41,593 bases of DNA from CAZLDI01 sp964558415 (GCA_964558415.1 CAZLDI010000021.1:1-41593), one strand, 5' to 3'. Positions 1-8,971 are shown, counted from the first letter of the stretch. Numbers and translations: made by a program. The notes: a model not told the origin generated them from the letters alone.

Positions 1-53
1 ACCTGGAACCAACCGGTTATGAGCCGGTCGCTCTGCCCTTGAGCTACGGGCCC
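1..53 (-). tRNA. tRNA-Met/Ile2 (anticodon CAU), partial at left edge
   Basis: Read on the minus strand from 53 to 1, the sequence folds as the 5' two-thirds of a tRNA. It has a 7-nt acceptor strand GGGCCCG, then TA, a D-stem GCTC/GAGC, an anticodon stem ACCGG/CCGGT and loop CTCATAA with anticodon CAT. The T-arm and 3' acceptor strand lie outside the window. Initiator, elongator Met and the Ile2 (lysidine) type cannot be separated reliably from this fragment; the A-T rather than three G-C pairs at the end of the anticodon stem argue against an initiator tRNA. Confidence 0.88.
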
Positions 54-214
54 CCGACGTACGGATTGTATACCGCCGCCGATGGCCCTTCAACCAGGCG
101 GCCGGTGGCGTACGTTATGTCACGCATCAGTCTGTAACAAGGCTTCCGCGCGCCACGTCTCAACAGGTGGAATATGGCGCAGAGGCGTAACTGGATAGGG
201 GGAGACGACTTCCG

Positions 215-1054
215 TTGACTGAGCAGATAGAGGCCCGCCGCTGGAGCGGCGCAAAAGAGCCGGCCAGGTCCGACGCGCCCCGGAGCATGAGCGGTTGGGG
301 ACATTTCGTCGCGAGCGCAGTCATACTGACCATCGGATGGCTCGCCGTGGCCGTGCCGGACTTTGGGTCCGGCGAATTCTACGTTGATACGCTGGTCTTC
401 ATCAGTCTGGGGGCGTATGCCATCGGCGCGGCGACGACGTCGCACCGGAGCGCCCTGAAGACGGAACGCAAGCTGCGCCTCGGGCTGCTGGTGCACAACA
501 TGGAGCTGGAGAAAGTCGCCACACGGGACCACCTGACGCAGGTGTTTACGCGCCGCCACTTCATGGACCGCCTATCGCGCGAGTTCGATAGCGCGAAAGG
601 ATTCAAGCGACGCGTGGCGGTGATCGTGCTGGACGTGAGCCACCTGCAGGCGGTGAACGCGGAGCACGGGCACAGCGCGGGCGATGCCCTGCTCGCGCGA
701 TTCGGACGCTTCCTGCTGGACCAGGCGCGAGCGAGCGATATCCCGGCGCGCCTGGGCGGCAACGAGTTCGCGATACTGCTTCCAGACACGACAGAGCAGG
801 CGGCGCAGCAGACGGCGAAACGGCTGGCCCAGGCACTCGAGAAACAGGAGGCCGACGACCGCGAGCCCGTCAGGCTAACGACGGCCATGGGCGTGGCCGG
901 CTATCCGTGGGCGGGCGAGAGCGTGGACGAGATCCTGGTCCGGGCGGAGTCCGCGATGCTGGAGCAGAAGCGCCAACACAAAAGCGCGAACGGCACGCCG
1001 GCGAACGGCGCGAAGGCGGGCGCGGCCGCTTCGGAAGACGCTCCCGCGCCCTAG
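215..1054 (+). CDS. Membrane-anchored GGDEF-domain protein with GGNEF motif
   Basis: A 279-residue protein with two probable membrane segments (about 28-48 and 56-74), a short linker and a GGDEF domain (about 103-255). GGDEF domains make cyclic di-GMP from two GTP. Metal/nucleotide positions Asp140, Asn148 and Asp157 are present, but the signature is GGNEF (181-185), so the third residue is Asn instead of Asp/Glu. The inhibitory-site motif RxxD (RASD, 172-175) sits exactly five residues before it. The domain may therefore be a weak cyclase or a c-di-GMP sensor; this is inference. The start is TTG with a GGGGGAGA ribosome site about 10 nt upstream; an internal ATG at 287 is an alternative. The tail is Ala/Gly rich and disordered. 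It converges on the kinase gene downstream. Confidence 0.88.
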   Translation: MTEQIEARRWSGAKEPARSDAPRSMSGWGHFVASAVILTIGWLAVAVPDFGSGEFYVDTLVFISLGAYAIGAATTSHRSALKTERKLRLGLLVHNMELEKVATRDHLTQVFTRRHFMDRLSREFDSAKGFKRRVAVIVLDVSHLQAVNAEHGHSAGDALLARFGRFLLDQARASDIPARLGGNEFAILLPDTTEQAAQQTAKRLAQALEKQEADDREPVRLTTAMGVAGYPWAGESVDEILVRAESAMLEQKRQHKSANGTPANGAKAGAAASEDAPAP

Positions 1055-1072
1055 GGCTGCGCCGAAGACCGT

Positions 1073-2245
1073 CTAGCCCAGACCGTATTTCTGCACGAGC
1101 GCGTAGACGCCCGCAATGTCCGATTTCGAGCGCGCGGCCATAGCGGCGCGCTGATCGCCCGGCACCGGCGCTGAAGGCGCGCTGGACATGATCCCGAACA
1201 GCACCCCGACGATCTGCCAGAGCGCGATCGCGACGAGCTCTGCCCCGAACATCCAGTCCTCGCGGTTGACCTTCCGCCCGAGGTGCCGGTCAAGCTCGTC
1301 CAGGTAATAGACCATCATCTCCTGGGAGTCGCCGCGGTTCTGGTAGTTCAGAAACCGCAACACGTCCGGCGAGCCCAGCCCAACCCCGACGATCTCCCAG
1401 TCGATGACCACGGTGCGCGCGCCGTCGGGTCCGTCCTCCGTCCCCAGATTGCGGTTGTCGAAATCGTAGTGGCAGAGCGTGTTCGGCAGGTGATCGAGCC
1501 TCCGCAGCAGGCGGTCCGGCTCGCGGTAGAGACGCTCGATCACGCGCCTCGTCGCCGGCTCCAGTGACGCCATTAGATTCACGACGCCTTCACCGAACCA
1601 CGGCCACTTCTCGACGATGTAGGCGGACGAAGCCGCGGGCGACTTCATGCCGTCCAGCACGTCAACCACGCAACGATAGAAGTAGTCGACGGGCTGGCGG
1701 AGGCTCATCAGCCACGGGTAAGCGAAGATGTCCTTGCGCTCCCAGAACGCCGCATGGAAGGCGGCCAGGTGGCTCAGTATCGTGCGCACCTGCCCGTCCG
1801 AGAGCGCGGCGTGCATGCCCAGCGCGGTCATCTGCGGACGCACGTCCTTCACGAACGCCCAGTACTGCTCGCGCTCCGGTCGGTGGATCACGTGGAGGTA
1901 CGGGATGTGGAACGTCTTCGGGACCAGCTCGTAGAGGCCGGCGTCGAACGCCCGCAACTCGCGGTGGTCCGTGTCGCCGGTGATCATCATCACGGCGTCC
2001 ATCTTCGGCATCACGCGCAGGATGACGGTGGACGAGCCCGCGCCCCCGCGGCCGTTGTAGTCGAAGTCTATCTGGTAGAACTTCTTCTCCCCGAAACGCG
2101 GGAACTCGAACGGGTCCGGCGTGACTGCGAAGCGCGTGACCTCCACCGCACCGCCCAGCATCTTTCCGGCGATGAAAGACAGGTATTCGGGGTTGAGCTC
2201 TTCGACGCTACGGGGTTCTTGCACGCGGCTTGTCTCCGAAGGCAC
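1073..2245 (-). CDS. Phosphotransferase of the APH / ecdysteroid-kinase-like family
   Basis: A 390-residue soluble protein with the aminoglycoside phosphotransferase (choline-kinase-like) fold. The catalytic loop HYDFDNRN (259-266) supplies the Brenner-type Asp and Asn, and the metal-binding DWE (282-284) replaces DFG of protein kinases. The N-lobe carries a strand TVILRVMP and a Glu in HREL near residue 96. Members of this family phosphorylate small alcohols such as aminoglycosides, choline or hydroxy-acyl-CoA-type substrates; the substrate here is unknown. The start is GTG at 2245 and no good ribosome site is visible; GTG 2224 is possible. It lies 53 bp after the secreted-protein operon on the same strand, so read-through is possible. 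Confidence 0.85.
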   Translation of the reverse strand: MPSETSRVQEPRSVEELNPEYLSFIAGKMLGGAVEVTRFAVTPDPFEFPRFGEKKFYQIDFDYNGRGGAGSSTVILRVMPKMDAVMMITGDTDHRELRAFDAGLYELVPKTFHIPYLHVIHRPEREQYWAFVKDVRPQMTALGMHAALSDGQVRTILSHLAAFHAAFWERKDIFAYPWLMSLRQPVDYFYRCVVDVLDGMKSPAASSAYIVEKWPWFGEGVVNLMASLEPATRRVIERLYREPDRLLRRLDHLPNTLCHYDFDNRNLGTEDGPDGARTVVIDWEIVGVGLGSPDVLRFLNYQNRGDSQEMMVYYLDELDRHLGRKVNREDWMFGAELVAIALWQIVGVLFGIMSSAPSAPVPGDQRAAMAARSKSDIAGVYALVQKYGLG

Positions 2246-2298
2246 GACTGCGACTCGACGGAGATAGTATCACGCAGAGGCGGATCGCGCCGCCGTCG

Positions 2299-5200
2299 CT
2301 AGTCCCCGAACACACGGTGCGCGCTGCACACCGGCCCGCCGTACGCCCGCACCCCGAACATCGGCACCGCGTTGAGCGTGGAGATCAGCGACTGGTCAGC
2401 GACGTTGATCCAGTCGCCGAAGGTTGTTCCCGGCAGGATGTCCCACCGCCTGTCGAAGTTGGGGTGGCCCGGATATGTGCCCAGGCGGCGGGTAGGGGCC
2501 ACGAAGCTGCTGAGGTCCGAGATGTTCACCTTGTCCGTGCTGAACGTCCCGGTCTGGAAGAGGTCCCCCGGCCAGTCCCGGCTCCACGTCGCCGTGTCCC
2601 CCACCTCGCAGCGGCCCAGCGGGTCCGTCCCGATGTGGATCTCCGCCTCGTCCCCGTAGCCGTCCCCGTCAGTGTCCGTCGGGTTCAGCGTGACCTCTGC
2701 TGGCGAACAGTCCCAGACCGTCCCGCTGTCCGGTCCGTCCGTATCCAGCAGGTCGATCAGCGTGTCCCCATCGTTGTCGATCCCGTCGTTGCAGACCTGC
2801 AGCGGCTCGCGCGCGGGCGGGTTCGCGCCCGACCCGGCGTGCGCGACCGGAAAGGCCCGGAACAGCGCGTAGTGCTCCGGCGTCTTGCTCGCGTTGTTGT
2901 CGTCCGGGTCGTCCAGCGGGTCCGTCGACGCGACGTTGCAGAAGCCGTCCCCGTCTGCGTCCGTGCCGCCGATGCACTTCGCGATGATCTTCCACACCGT
3001 ATGGAAGTGCCCATTCGCGACCCGGGCGCTTGACGGGCAGCCGTCGTTGACGTACCCGTCCGCGTCGTCGTCCGTGCTGTTCAGGCACCCCAGCTCCGGC
3101 CCGCCGCCCGCCGCGCAGCCGTCGTTGATCAGCGTGTCGCCATCGTCGTCAACGTAGTCCTCGCAGTCCGCCCCCGCCGTCTCAGCAGGGCCGGATGCCG
3201 CGCAGCCGTCGTTCGGTAGCCCGTCCAGGTCGTTGTCCGCCCCCGCCGGCGAAGACGGCGACTCGTTGCACACGGTCTCCGCCGTCGCCGTCCCCACGGT
3301 CGCGCACCCGTCGTTGACCAGCCCGTCGGCGTCCTCGTCCACCGCGCCGGTGCACACCGTCTCCACCGCGTCGCACGCATCCCCAAGGTAGTCCAGCCTC
3401 GATCCGCCCCGCGGCGAAGCAATGCTGCGCGGCTCCGTCCGCTCGCTCTCCTTCTGGTCGTCGTTAACGACTGTCGGACAGTTGTCACCCGCATTGTCCC
3501 AGGCCACTCCCCCCAGCATATCGCCGTCCGAGTTGTTAACTTCAGCGGAGGGCGTCGGGTCGCAAACGCTGTCCAGCATATCCTCGTCCGGTCCATCGCT
3601 AGCCCTCGGGTCCTCTAGGTTCGTCTGGTACGGGCACGTGTCAAGCGGGTTCTCGTACCCATCGCCGTCCAGATCGCGCAGGCTCTGCTGGTACACCCCG
3701 AAGTAGTGCGTCCCGGAGGTCGCCGGGTTCGCGTAACGCACACAGCCAGACGTGTCCGTCGCGCTGCACGGCCCGGTGCTATACCCCTCGTTCAACGCCG
3801 GACAGCTGCCGCCCCCGAACTCGTTGATGCAGCCGTTGACGCCGCAGGATATCGCGCACGGTGTATCGTCGTTTGGACAAGCGGGCGATGCGCCCAAACA
3901 TGGGTTGTCCCGCGTTTTGCCCCAGAGCATGATCTTGGCCGTGTTAGGCGAGCATCCGTCTGTGACCGACGTTGAACCGGGCAGCAATGTAGGATCGTCG
4001 ATAATAATCAGTGAGGGATATCCGAGGGCGGGCAACCCCAGCTCGCTCAGCGGGTGCGGCGGCTTGAACGCCCCCAGGGCGCCGGGCGTGAACACGAGCA
4101 CCTGAAAGAGGCTCGCTTTACCCACCACGATGGTGCTTCCGCTATACCGGGCGACCGGTGAAACGGGGTCGATTGTTCCATAGATGTCCGAGCTCGTTGC
4201 GCCTGGGTTCTCCAGGACGCCGTTCACTGTATCGAATTCGTCCCCATCCTCGTTAACGTCGCCCACACGGTCCGGATCGAACAACTGGTTCAAGAACTTC
4301 GGATACCGCTCCACATGCCGCGGAAGGCTGTTACCGTTGCTATCATCCCGGAACGGCTCCATGGGACCCTCGCCCCCTACCGATCCCTGCGGTAGGGACT
4401 GGCTCTCCATGACCACCCTGTTATCAACCGTCGACGCCATCAGGATGTACGTCAACGCGAGGTTGGAGCTACACGCCCCGTTGATCAGCCCTAGTGTATT
4501 AGGGTCGGCTACTGCTTTGCCTGCCACGGCCCCGACGGCTGGATTGCCTACAGCCGGGCACCCGTCGTTTACTACGCCGTCCACATCTTCGTCTGCTGCC
4601 GTTTCGCATTCGTTGACCTCCGCCTCAATCCCGCCCACGCCGCCGGGATAGCACCCGTCGTTAACTTTCGTATCTGCGTCGCTGTCCACCGCGTCGTCGC
4701 ACGCGGTCTCAGCAGCGCCCAACACCGGGCAACCATCATTCACCTTCTGTCCGGTGCCCGCGGCGTCGTCCCGCGCGTCATCATTGGTTGCGTTGTTGCA
4801 CCACAAACCGGCTTCCGCCAGCACCATCCCGGATCCGCCGGGATAGCAGCCGTCATTCACTTTCGTGTCCCCGTCGTCGTCTACGCCATTCACACACAGC
4901 GTTTCGGCCGGGCCGATCGCCGGGCAACCGTCGTTGACGTACGCATCATCATATATGTCGTTATCGAAGGCGTCGTCGCACGTATTCGACTCAAGGTCGC
5001 TCCCCAATGCCTGACAGCCGTCATTGATCTTCGTGTCTGCGTCGCCGTCTGCCGCATCCAGGCACTGCGTGTTCGTCTCCGGCCCCGGTATGGCGGACGC
5101 AGCGGCAACGAACACCAGGCTGGCAGCCGGGGCGATCTGGCCTGATGGTGACGTTAGGGTGGTGGTTAAGTCCGCGTTTGCCGCCGAAGCCAGGCTCTCA

Positions 5201-5373
5201 GTGCATCCTCCCCCAAGCGCGTTGCACAGGCTGAGGGTCATGCCGGGAGAGTAATTACCACTACCTATCACATCAGCATGATCAGCGGACGCCGACAGCA
5301 CAAGCGCCGTCAGCGACGCTACGACAGCGCGTATCGACCCGCGCCCAAAGGGTGCGAGGCCCAACCCGTTCAC
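2299..5373 (-). CDS. Secreted Asp/Cys-rich repeat protein with TSP3 and dockerin-like segments
   Basis: A 1024-residue exported protein with an N-terminal signal (hydrophobic stretch about 14-30). It carries at least ten copies of a ~20-35 residue unit of form C-x(3-5)-D-x-D-x-D-x(3-4)-NDGC: six in residues 104-275, four in 674-779, and a degenerate one at 861-874. This resembles the MopE-type putative metal-binding motif. Thrombospondin type-3-like calcium sites occur around 566-580, 614-633 and 899-910. Near the C-terminus two short dockerin/EF-like segments (DKVNISDLSSF, 947-957, and DWINVADQSLI, 987-997) may be a cohesin- or surface-binding module. The likely role is a calcium-stabilised extracellular or cell-surface protein. 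The start overlaps the previous stop by 4 bp, so it is translationally coupled as the last gene of a four-gene operon. The substrate or partner is not known. Confidence 0.85.
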   Translation of the reverse strand: MNGLGLAPFGRGSIRAVVASLTALVLSASADHADVIGSGNYSPGMTLSLCNALGGGCTESLASAANADLTTTLTSPSGQIAPAASLVFVAAASAIPGPETNTQCLDAADGDADTKINDGCQALGSDLESNTCDDAFDNDIYDDAYVNDGCPAIGPAETLCVNGVDDDGDTKVNDGCYPGGSGMVLAEAGLWCNNATNDDARDDAAGTGQKVNDGCPVLGAAETACDDAVDSDADTKVNDGCYPGGVGGIEAEVNECETAADEDVDGVVNDGCPAVGNPAVGAVAGKAVADPNTLGLINGACSSNLALTYILMASTVDNRVVMESQSLPQGSVGGEGPMEPFRDDSNGNSLPRHVERYPKFLNQLFDPDRVGDVNEDGDEFDTVNGVLENPGATSSDIYGTIDPVSPVARYSGSTIVVGKASLFQVLVFTPGALGAFKPPHPLSELGLPALGYPSLIIIDDPTLLPGSTSVTDGCSPNTAKIMLWGKTRDNPCLGASPACPNDDTPCAISCGVNGCINEFGGGSCPALNEGYSTGPCSATDTSGCVRYANPATSGTHYFGVYQQSLRDLDGDGYENPLDTCPYQTNLEDPRASDGPDEDMLDSVCDPTPSAEVNNSDGDMLGGVAWDNAGDNCPTVVNDDQKESERTEPRSIASPRGGSRLDYLGDACDAVETVCTGAVDEDADGLVNDGCATVGTATAETVCNESPSSPAGADNDLDGLPNDGCAASGPAETAGADCEDYVDDDGDTLINDGCAAGGGPELGCLNSTDDDADGYVNDGCPSSARVANGHFHTVWKIIAKCIGGTDADGDGFCNVASTDPLDDPDDNNASKTPEHYALFRAFPVAHAGSGANPPAREPLQVCNDGIDNDGDTLIDLLDTDGPDSGTVWDCSPAEVTLNPTDTDGDGYGDEAEIHIGTDPLGRCEVGDTATWSRDWPGDLFQTGTFSTDKVNISDLSSFVAPTRRLGTYPGHPNFDRRWDILPGTTFGDWINVADQSLISTLNAVPMFGVRAYGGPVCSAHRVFGD

Positions 5374-6062
5374 TGGTTCTCAAGTTGATTGCGGTGAGGG
5401 CGCGGGGGGCACGTCAGACCGGGCGAAGGGGCGCCAAGAGGGTCGCCTGCTGAGGAAGCACCCATTCCGTTTAGCCCTACCAGGTTCCTTGCGGCGGCGT
5501 CGACCAGTGCAGGGTCGGTCCCGGCTATCGATATGAACACATTGCCAGTCCACATAGCCAGACTTCCACCGGTCCACTGCGCCGGCGCCCCCCTTATCTC
5601 GGTCTCGGGACCCGTCTTCGCGATCGCCGACAGATCGCCCGGCGGCGACTCACAGTAGGCCTGGGTCTTGATCGAAAGCGGGAGCGGGCACCCGCTGGCG
5701 CCGACAGGGATTACGCAGTCACCATAGGTAAGCCCTACGATAAAGTTGCGGGTCTCCACCTCGAGTCCTGGTACACCAGGATCGTCGGTGGTTATAACAG
5801 ATCTGAGAGAATGACCTTGGAACTCTTCTCCCAGCCAGTAGATCTCGAACTCATTGAATTGCCGCATCACCTCGACGTTAGCGGCCACCTGCGGGGTTAT
5901 TCCACCGCCCGCTGACGCGGGTGGCCCGGTCCCTGCATCCTCCAGGCGTTCAAGAGCGAGAAATGACATCGCCGCCCCTGCACCTCCCACGGCAGTCAGA
6001 ACCAGCGTCCACGTGAACCACAGCTCCCGCGACGTCCACCCGCCCCGGATCAGCCGTTTCAT
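5370..6062 (-). CDS. Membrane-anchored protein of unknown function
   Basis: A 230-residue protein that I do not recognise. One N-terminal membrane segment (about 16-37) preceded by basic residues suggests a signal anchor with the rest outside. The exterior part has three or four Cys residues (two in a GDCVIPVGASGC stretch) and a Pro-rich tail. The segment QFNEFEIYWLGEEFQGHSL resembles one that recurs in anchored proteins beside secreted calcium-repeat proteins, but I cannot name a family. The start ATG (6062) overlaps the stop of the upstream gene read in its corrected frame, and the stop overlaps the start of the downstream repeat-protein gene, both as 4-bp ATGA. It is therefore tightly co-translated with a secreted partner and may help display or anchor it. 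Confidence 0.7.
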   Translation of the reverse strand: MKRLIRGGWTSRELWFTWTLVLTAVGGAGAAMSFLALERLEDAGTGPPASAGGGITPQVAANVEVMRQFNEFEIYWLGEEFQGHSLRSVITTDDPGVPGLEVETRNFIVGLTYGDCVIPVGASGCPLPLSIKTQAYCESPPGDLSAIAKTGPETEIRGAPAQWTGGSLAMWTGNVFISIAGTDPALVDAAARNLVGLNGMGASSAGDPLGAPSPGLTCPPRPHRNQLENQ

Positions 6063-6920
6063 CCCAAGCCAAATCCTTTCTGCAAGGGTATGCTGCCGCC
6101 CCCTTGTGACTGGGCATGCTGGTCACTGATCACATAAATGTCGCCGCCTGCGAGCGAAGCTTCCCAGCACCGGCCGAGCGACGCGTCCCATTCGGTCTGT
6201 TTGAAACTCATCTCGGCGTTCCAGTCCAGAATGTCGATGAACGTGTGGGTGCTGGCCCGGCCCGCCGGAGTAAACCCATTGGTTCAGAACCCAGTTCCTC
6301 GCTTGAACGAAGCCTCCCTTATCGTAAGCATCGTCATAGACCGCGTGATGAAGGAACGGCAACGGGGACTCGCCGCAACTCTCCTCGGGGTCGATCGCCT
6401 TTTCATGGTGTGGCGTCGATAGCGTGTAATAACCCCGCACTGGATCGTAGTCGAATCCAAAGTCGCCGGTGCTATTATCGTTGTCCCAACCCTGCCTCAG
6501 CTTGAGGTGGTACCTCGATTCCCACCACGCTCCGCTACCCACCTGCGCTTGGTCGTCCTCACAGAATGTATGACCGTAGAATTTCTGATGTTTTTCGGTC
6601 GGAACAAGCCACGGCACTAACCATTCACCAAGTATGGACAGTTGATGGTGGTCGTGGTCCAGCACAGCCTTTAATCCCGAATTACTGGAGGGCCCCGTGA
6701 AGATCACGCCAATCGGGTTGATGGCATAACTGTCGTCGCCGGCATACGCCGGACACCCGCCGCTGTGCGTATAGCGGCTGATATCGAACTCGCTGATACG
6801 GGCCAAGGCAGGCACTTCCCATCCTTGCTGCCCCGACAAACCAGCCCATACGCCGCCAAGGACTGCGCCCCCGCTAAAGGCAATCCCGACGATCCTGCGA
6901 GGCGGAAGGGCCAGACTCAC
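6059..6920 (-). pseudogene. Membrane-anchored unknown protein, with apparent 1-base frameshift
   Basis: The likely start is GTG 6920, two bases after the stop of the acetyltransferase gene, with GGGAGG 7 nt upstream; ATG 6968 gives a longer overlapping form. An N-terminal membrane segment is followed by an exterior region rich in Trp, Tyr and His. As sequenced, the frame ends at 6123 with an Arg-rich, low-quality tail. Changing frame by one base near 6250-6283 (a GC run, GGCGGGCCGGGCC) gives a far more protein-like ending, STHTFIDILDWNAEM and onward. It stops at TGA 6061-6059 and overlaps the next start as ATGA, as the other junctions do. So the gene is either frameshifted or affected by a sequencing/assembly error. 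Corrected length is about 286 residues. The family is not recognised. Confidence 0.72.
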
Positions 6921-6921
6921 G

Positions 6922-7566
6922 TCATTCCCTCCCGGCCATCGACCCTTGCAGATTGTCAGTGCGGACACTCATCTGATCGTACTCCCGCTGGACATCGACA
7001 ACCCCGGCGAAGCGCTCGCGGCACTTCCACCAGCTCTCCCGCGTGAGCATCATCTGGTGTACGCCCCAGCGCCGCTCGCCCCACCAGAAATGATCCGGCA
7101 AGAAACCTGTCTGGTCAAAGCCCATCGATTGCGCCATCTGCAGCGTTTTGTCCGCGAATTCGTATATCTCCGTTATTAGTTTCTGGATCGGAAAGGCGCG
7201 GAACAGAAGGTCAACCCACAGCAGGCTCGCCTCGCCGCCGTGTCCGCGCAACCTGTACCGCTCATCAACGTGGACGCCGCCCGCCATAGCGCCGTCCCAC
7301 GGGTTTACCTGGTGCGCAAGGGCGTAACCGATCGCTTCACCATTAGACTTCTTGCGCACCAGCAGCATCATCCCCCCGCCCGCCAGCATCCCCTCCAGTT
7401 CGCGGACAAACTCCTCGAACGTCGCGATCCGCCGCCGCAAGTTCAGGTAGTGCACAGTCTCGAAGCTGCTGCGCCAGCGGAACAGCGTCGGGTAATCCTC
7501 GCGCGAAATCGGCCGCAGCGTCACCAGCCGGCCGGAGAGAGTCGTTACGGGGTCGAGTACGCCCAT
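6922..7566 (-). CDS. GNAT-family N-acetyltransferase (RimJ/RimL-like)
   Basis: A 214-residue protein with the GNAT fold: N-terminal LRPISREDYPTLFRW, acceptor-side strands, and the acetyl-CoA pyrophosphate-binding segment YRLRGHGGEA near residue 105. The helix and strand SLLWVDLLFRAFPIQKLITEIYEFADKT follows, as in RimJ/RimL-type enzymes. It transfers an acetyl group from acetyl-CoA to an amine; the substrate is unknown. The start is ATG with AGGAG 6 nt upstream. It is the first gene after a good promoter (7626-7653) and sits immediately before the three exported-protein genes, so it may modify their products or a precursor; that link is inference. Confidence 0.85.
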   Translation of the reverse strand: MGVLDPVTTLSGRLVTLRPISREDYPTLFRWRSSFETVHYLNLRRRIATFEEFVRELEGMLAGGGMMLLVRKKSNGEAIGYALAHQVNPWDGAMAGGVHVDERYRLRGHGGEASLLWVDLLFRAFPIQKLITEIYEFADKTLQMAQSMGFDQTGFLPDHFWWGERRWGVHQMMLTRESWWKCRERFAGVVDVQREYDQMSVRTDNLQGSMAGRE

Positions 7567-7578
7567 TCAGCGCTCCTG

Positions 7579-7595
7579 TCCCCGCCGTGCGGGGA
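7579..7595 (-). other. Leader hairpin before the GNAT ribosome site
   Basis: TCCCCGC and GCGGGGA (7 bp) are separated by a 3-nt loop. The hairpin lies in the predicted leader just upstream of the AGGAG ribosome site. It could affect translation or mRNA stability of the operon; there is no T-run, so it is not a terminator. Confidence 0.4.
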
Positions 7596-7625
7596 AGCCT
7601 CACCCTATCCCCTCTATCGAATTCA

Positions 7626-7653
7626 ACTATATACCGGGGAGGGGAGGTGTCAA
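7626..7653 (-). promoter_or_regulatory. Sigma-70-type promoter of the GNAT/secreted-repeat operon
   Basis: On the minus strand a perfect -35 TTGACA (7653-7648), a 16-bp spacer and a -10 TATAGT (7631-7626, 5 of 6 consensus) lie about 60 bp before the ATG at 7566. An A/T-rich stretch just upstream (about 7665-7700) could act as an UP element. The predicted start point is near 7619, giving a leader of roughly 53 nt. Confidence 0.7.
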
Positions 7654-8110
7654 GGGGTAACCGGGGAATTTTCCCGCTTATTTCGTAATTTTTCGCCTCG
7701 CCCGCCACCACTGACATCCCGCACTCGGGAAAGCGCCCCTCCCCATGCTACGCTTTAGATACGGGCGTCTGAAGCGCCGTCCGCCGCCGGAGGTACAGAT
7801 TGAACATCCCCGCCCCCGTTCTTGAGCGTCACGCAATCAAACAACCCGCGCCCATCTCGCCGGGCGCCCAACGCGCCCCACCGTCAGCGGCGCCAGGAAA
7901 TGAAAAAATCGCCAGCACCCAATCAAACGCCGAACGTAACCCCCGCCGGCCAATCAAACGCCACACACGAAACCAGCATTGATTGAGCGTCGGATCCGCC
8001 CGGCAGCCCTTCCCCTCCCGCCTGAACCAACACCTGTCACCCTACCCTGTGGCCCCCTTGCCCCCCTGTTAACTGTCAACTGTCAACTGTCAACTTGGCT
8101 CTGTCACCTG
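7654..8110. repeat. Gene-free stretch with short direct repeats and a heptamer tandem
   Basis: About 450 bp without a convincing gene. It holds three copies of CAATCAAAC (7834, 7920, 7951; the last two extend to a shared 12-mer ending CGCC), and a nearby TGATTG at about 7978 in inverted orientation. A tandem of three AACTGTC heptamers lies at 8071-8091, just past the end of the hydrolase gene. The repeats could be regulatory sites or slippage products. No terminator with a T-run is seen. Confidence 0.5.
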
Positions 8111-8971
8111 TCACCCGAGAAAGGCGTCAACCTCCTCCATCACGCGGTCCAGCTGGTCATGGTGCACCCAGTGCCCCGCCTTGTCGATGACCACCGCTGA
8201 GCGGTTCGGGATCGCGGCGCAGCGTTCGCTGGTGCGCGGGTCGGCGGCCCAGCTCTCCGCCCCCTTGATCAGCAGCGTAGGAGCTGTAATCTGCGACCAG
8301 ATCGCCGTGGCGTCCTCCATGTTGAACGTGTACGGGGAGCGCACCCGCACGTAGTTGTCGAACTTCCAGGAGTACGTGCCGTCGGCGTTCTTTATCGTGC
8401 CGTGTAGCGTCAGGTGGCGGGCCATCTCGGCCGTCAGGTGCGGGTTCGCCTCCCGCATCCGCTTCGTCGCCTCGTCGAGGTCCGGATAGCGCCGAGGGTG
8501 TCGCTTCTCGATGTCGTGCATGTGGTCGATCCAGTCGCGCATCCGCTGGGGGGCGGGCGGGAAGGAGACGTCCGGCGGCCCCCAGCCCTCGATCGAGACG
8601 ACCTTCGCGACGCGCCCCGCGAAGACGCCCGCATACTGAAGGGCGATGCCTCCGCCAAGCGAGTGCCCGAGGACCGTTATCGGTTGCGGCAGCGTGTTCG
8701 CCAGCGTCGCCACGTCCAGCGTGAACTCCGGAAAGCCGTACATGCTGCCGATCGACCAGGCGCTGTCGCCGTGGCCGCGCAGGTCGGGGGCGTACAGCGT
8801 ATAGCGGTCGCGGAGGCGCGCGGCGACGAAGTCCCAGTTGCGGCAATGGTCCTGCCCGCCGTGGATCAGGAGCAGGGGCGGCTTCGCTCCCTCCTCGCCC
8901 CAGATCACGTAGTGCATGCGCAGCCGCTGCGATTCGTAGTACGCGGAACGTGGCTCGTGGGTGCCGCTCAT
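8111..8971 (-). CDS. Alpha/beta-fold hydrolase
   Basis: A 286-residue soluble enzyme of the alpha/beta hydrolase superfamily. The oxyanion motif LLIHGG (about 34-39), the APDLRGHGDSAW segment, the nucleophile elbow GHSLGG (near residue 95) and a C-terminal catalytic His in KAGHWVHHD are all visible. Acid residues after strand 6 (near the LLIKGAESW segment) complete the triad. It hydrolyses an ester, lactone or similar C-X bond; the substrate cannot be told. Its ATG overlaps the stop of the upstream GNAT gene by 4 bp (8971-8968), so the two are coupled. Confidence 0.9.
   Translation of the reverse strand: MSGTHEPRSAYYESQRLRMHYVIWGEEGAKPPLLLIHGGQDHCRNWDFVAARLRDRYTLYAPDLRGHGDSAWSIGSMYGFPEFTLDVATLANTLPQPITVLGHSLGGGIALQYAGVFAGRVAKVVSIEGWGPPDVSFPPAPQRMRDWIDHMHDIEKRHPRRYPDLDEATKRMREANPHLTAEMARHLTLHGTIKNADGTYSWKFDNYVRVRSPYTFNMEDATAIWSQITAPTLLIKGAESWAADPRTSERCAAIPNRSAVVIDKAGHWVHHDQLDRVMEEVDAFLG

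Noticed and set aside
2600..5100. Regular DNA periodicity (CCGTCGTTGA-like words) resembling a CRISPR array
   Set aside because: The words encode the NDGC repeats of a continuous 1024-codon gene; spacing is irregular and there are no cas genes.
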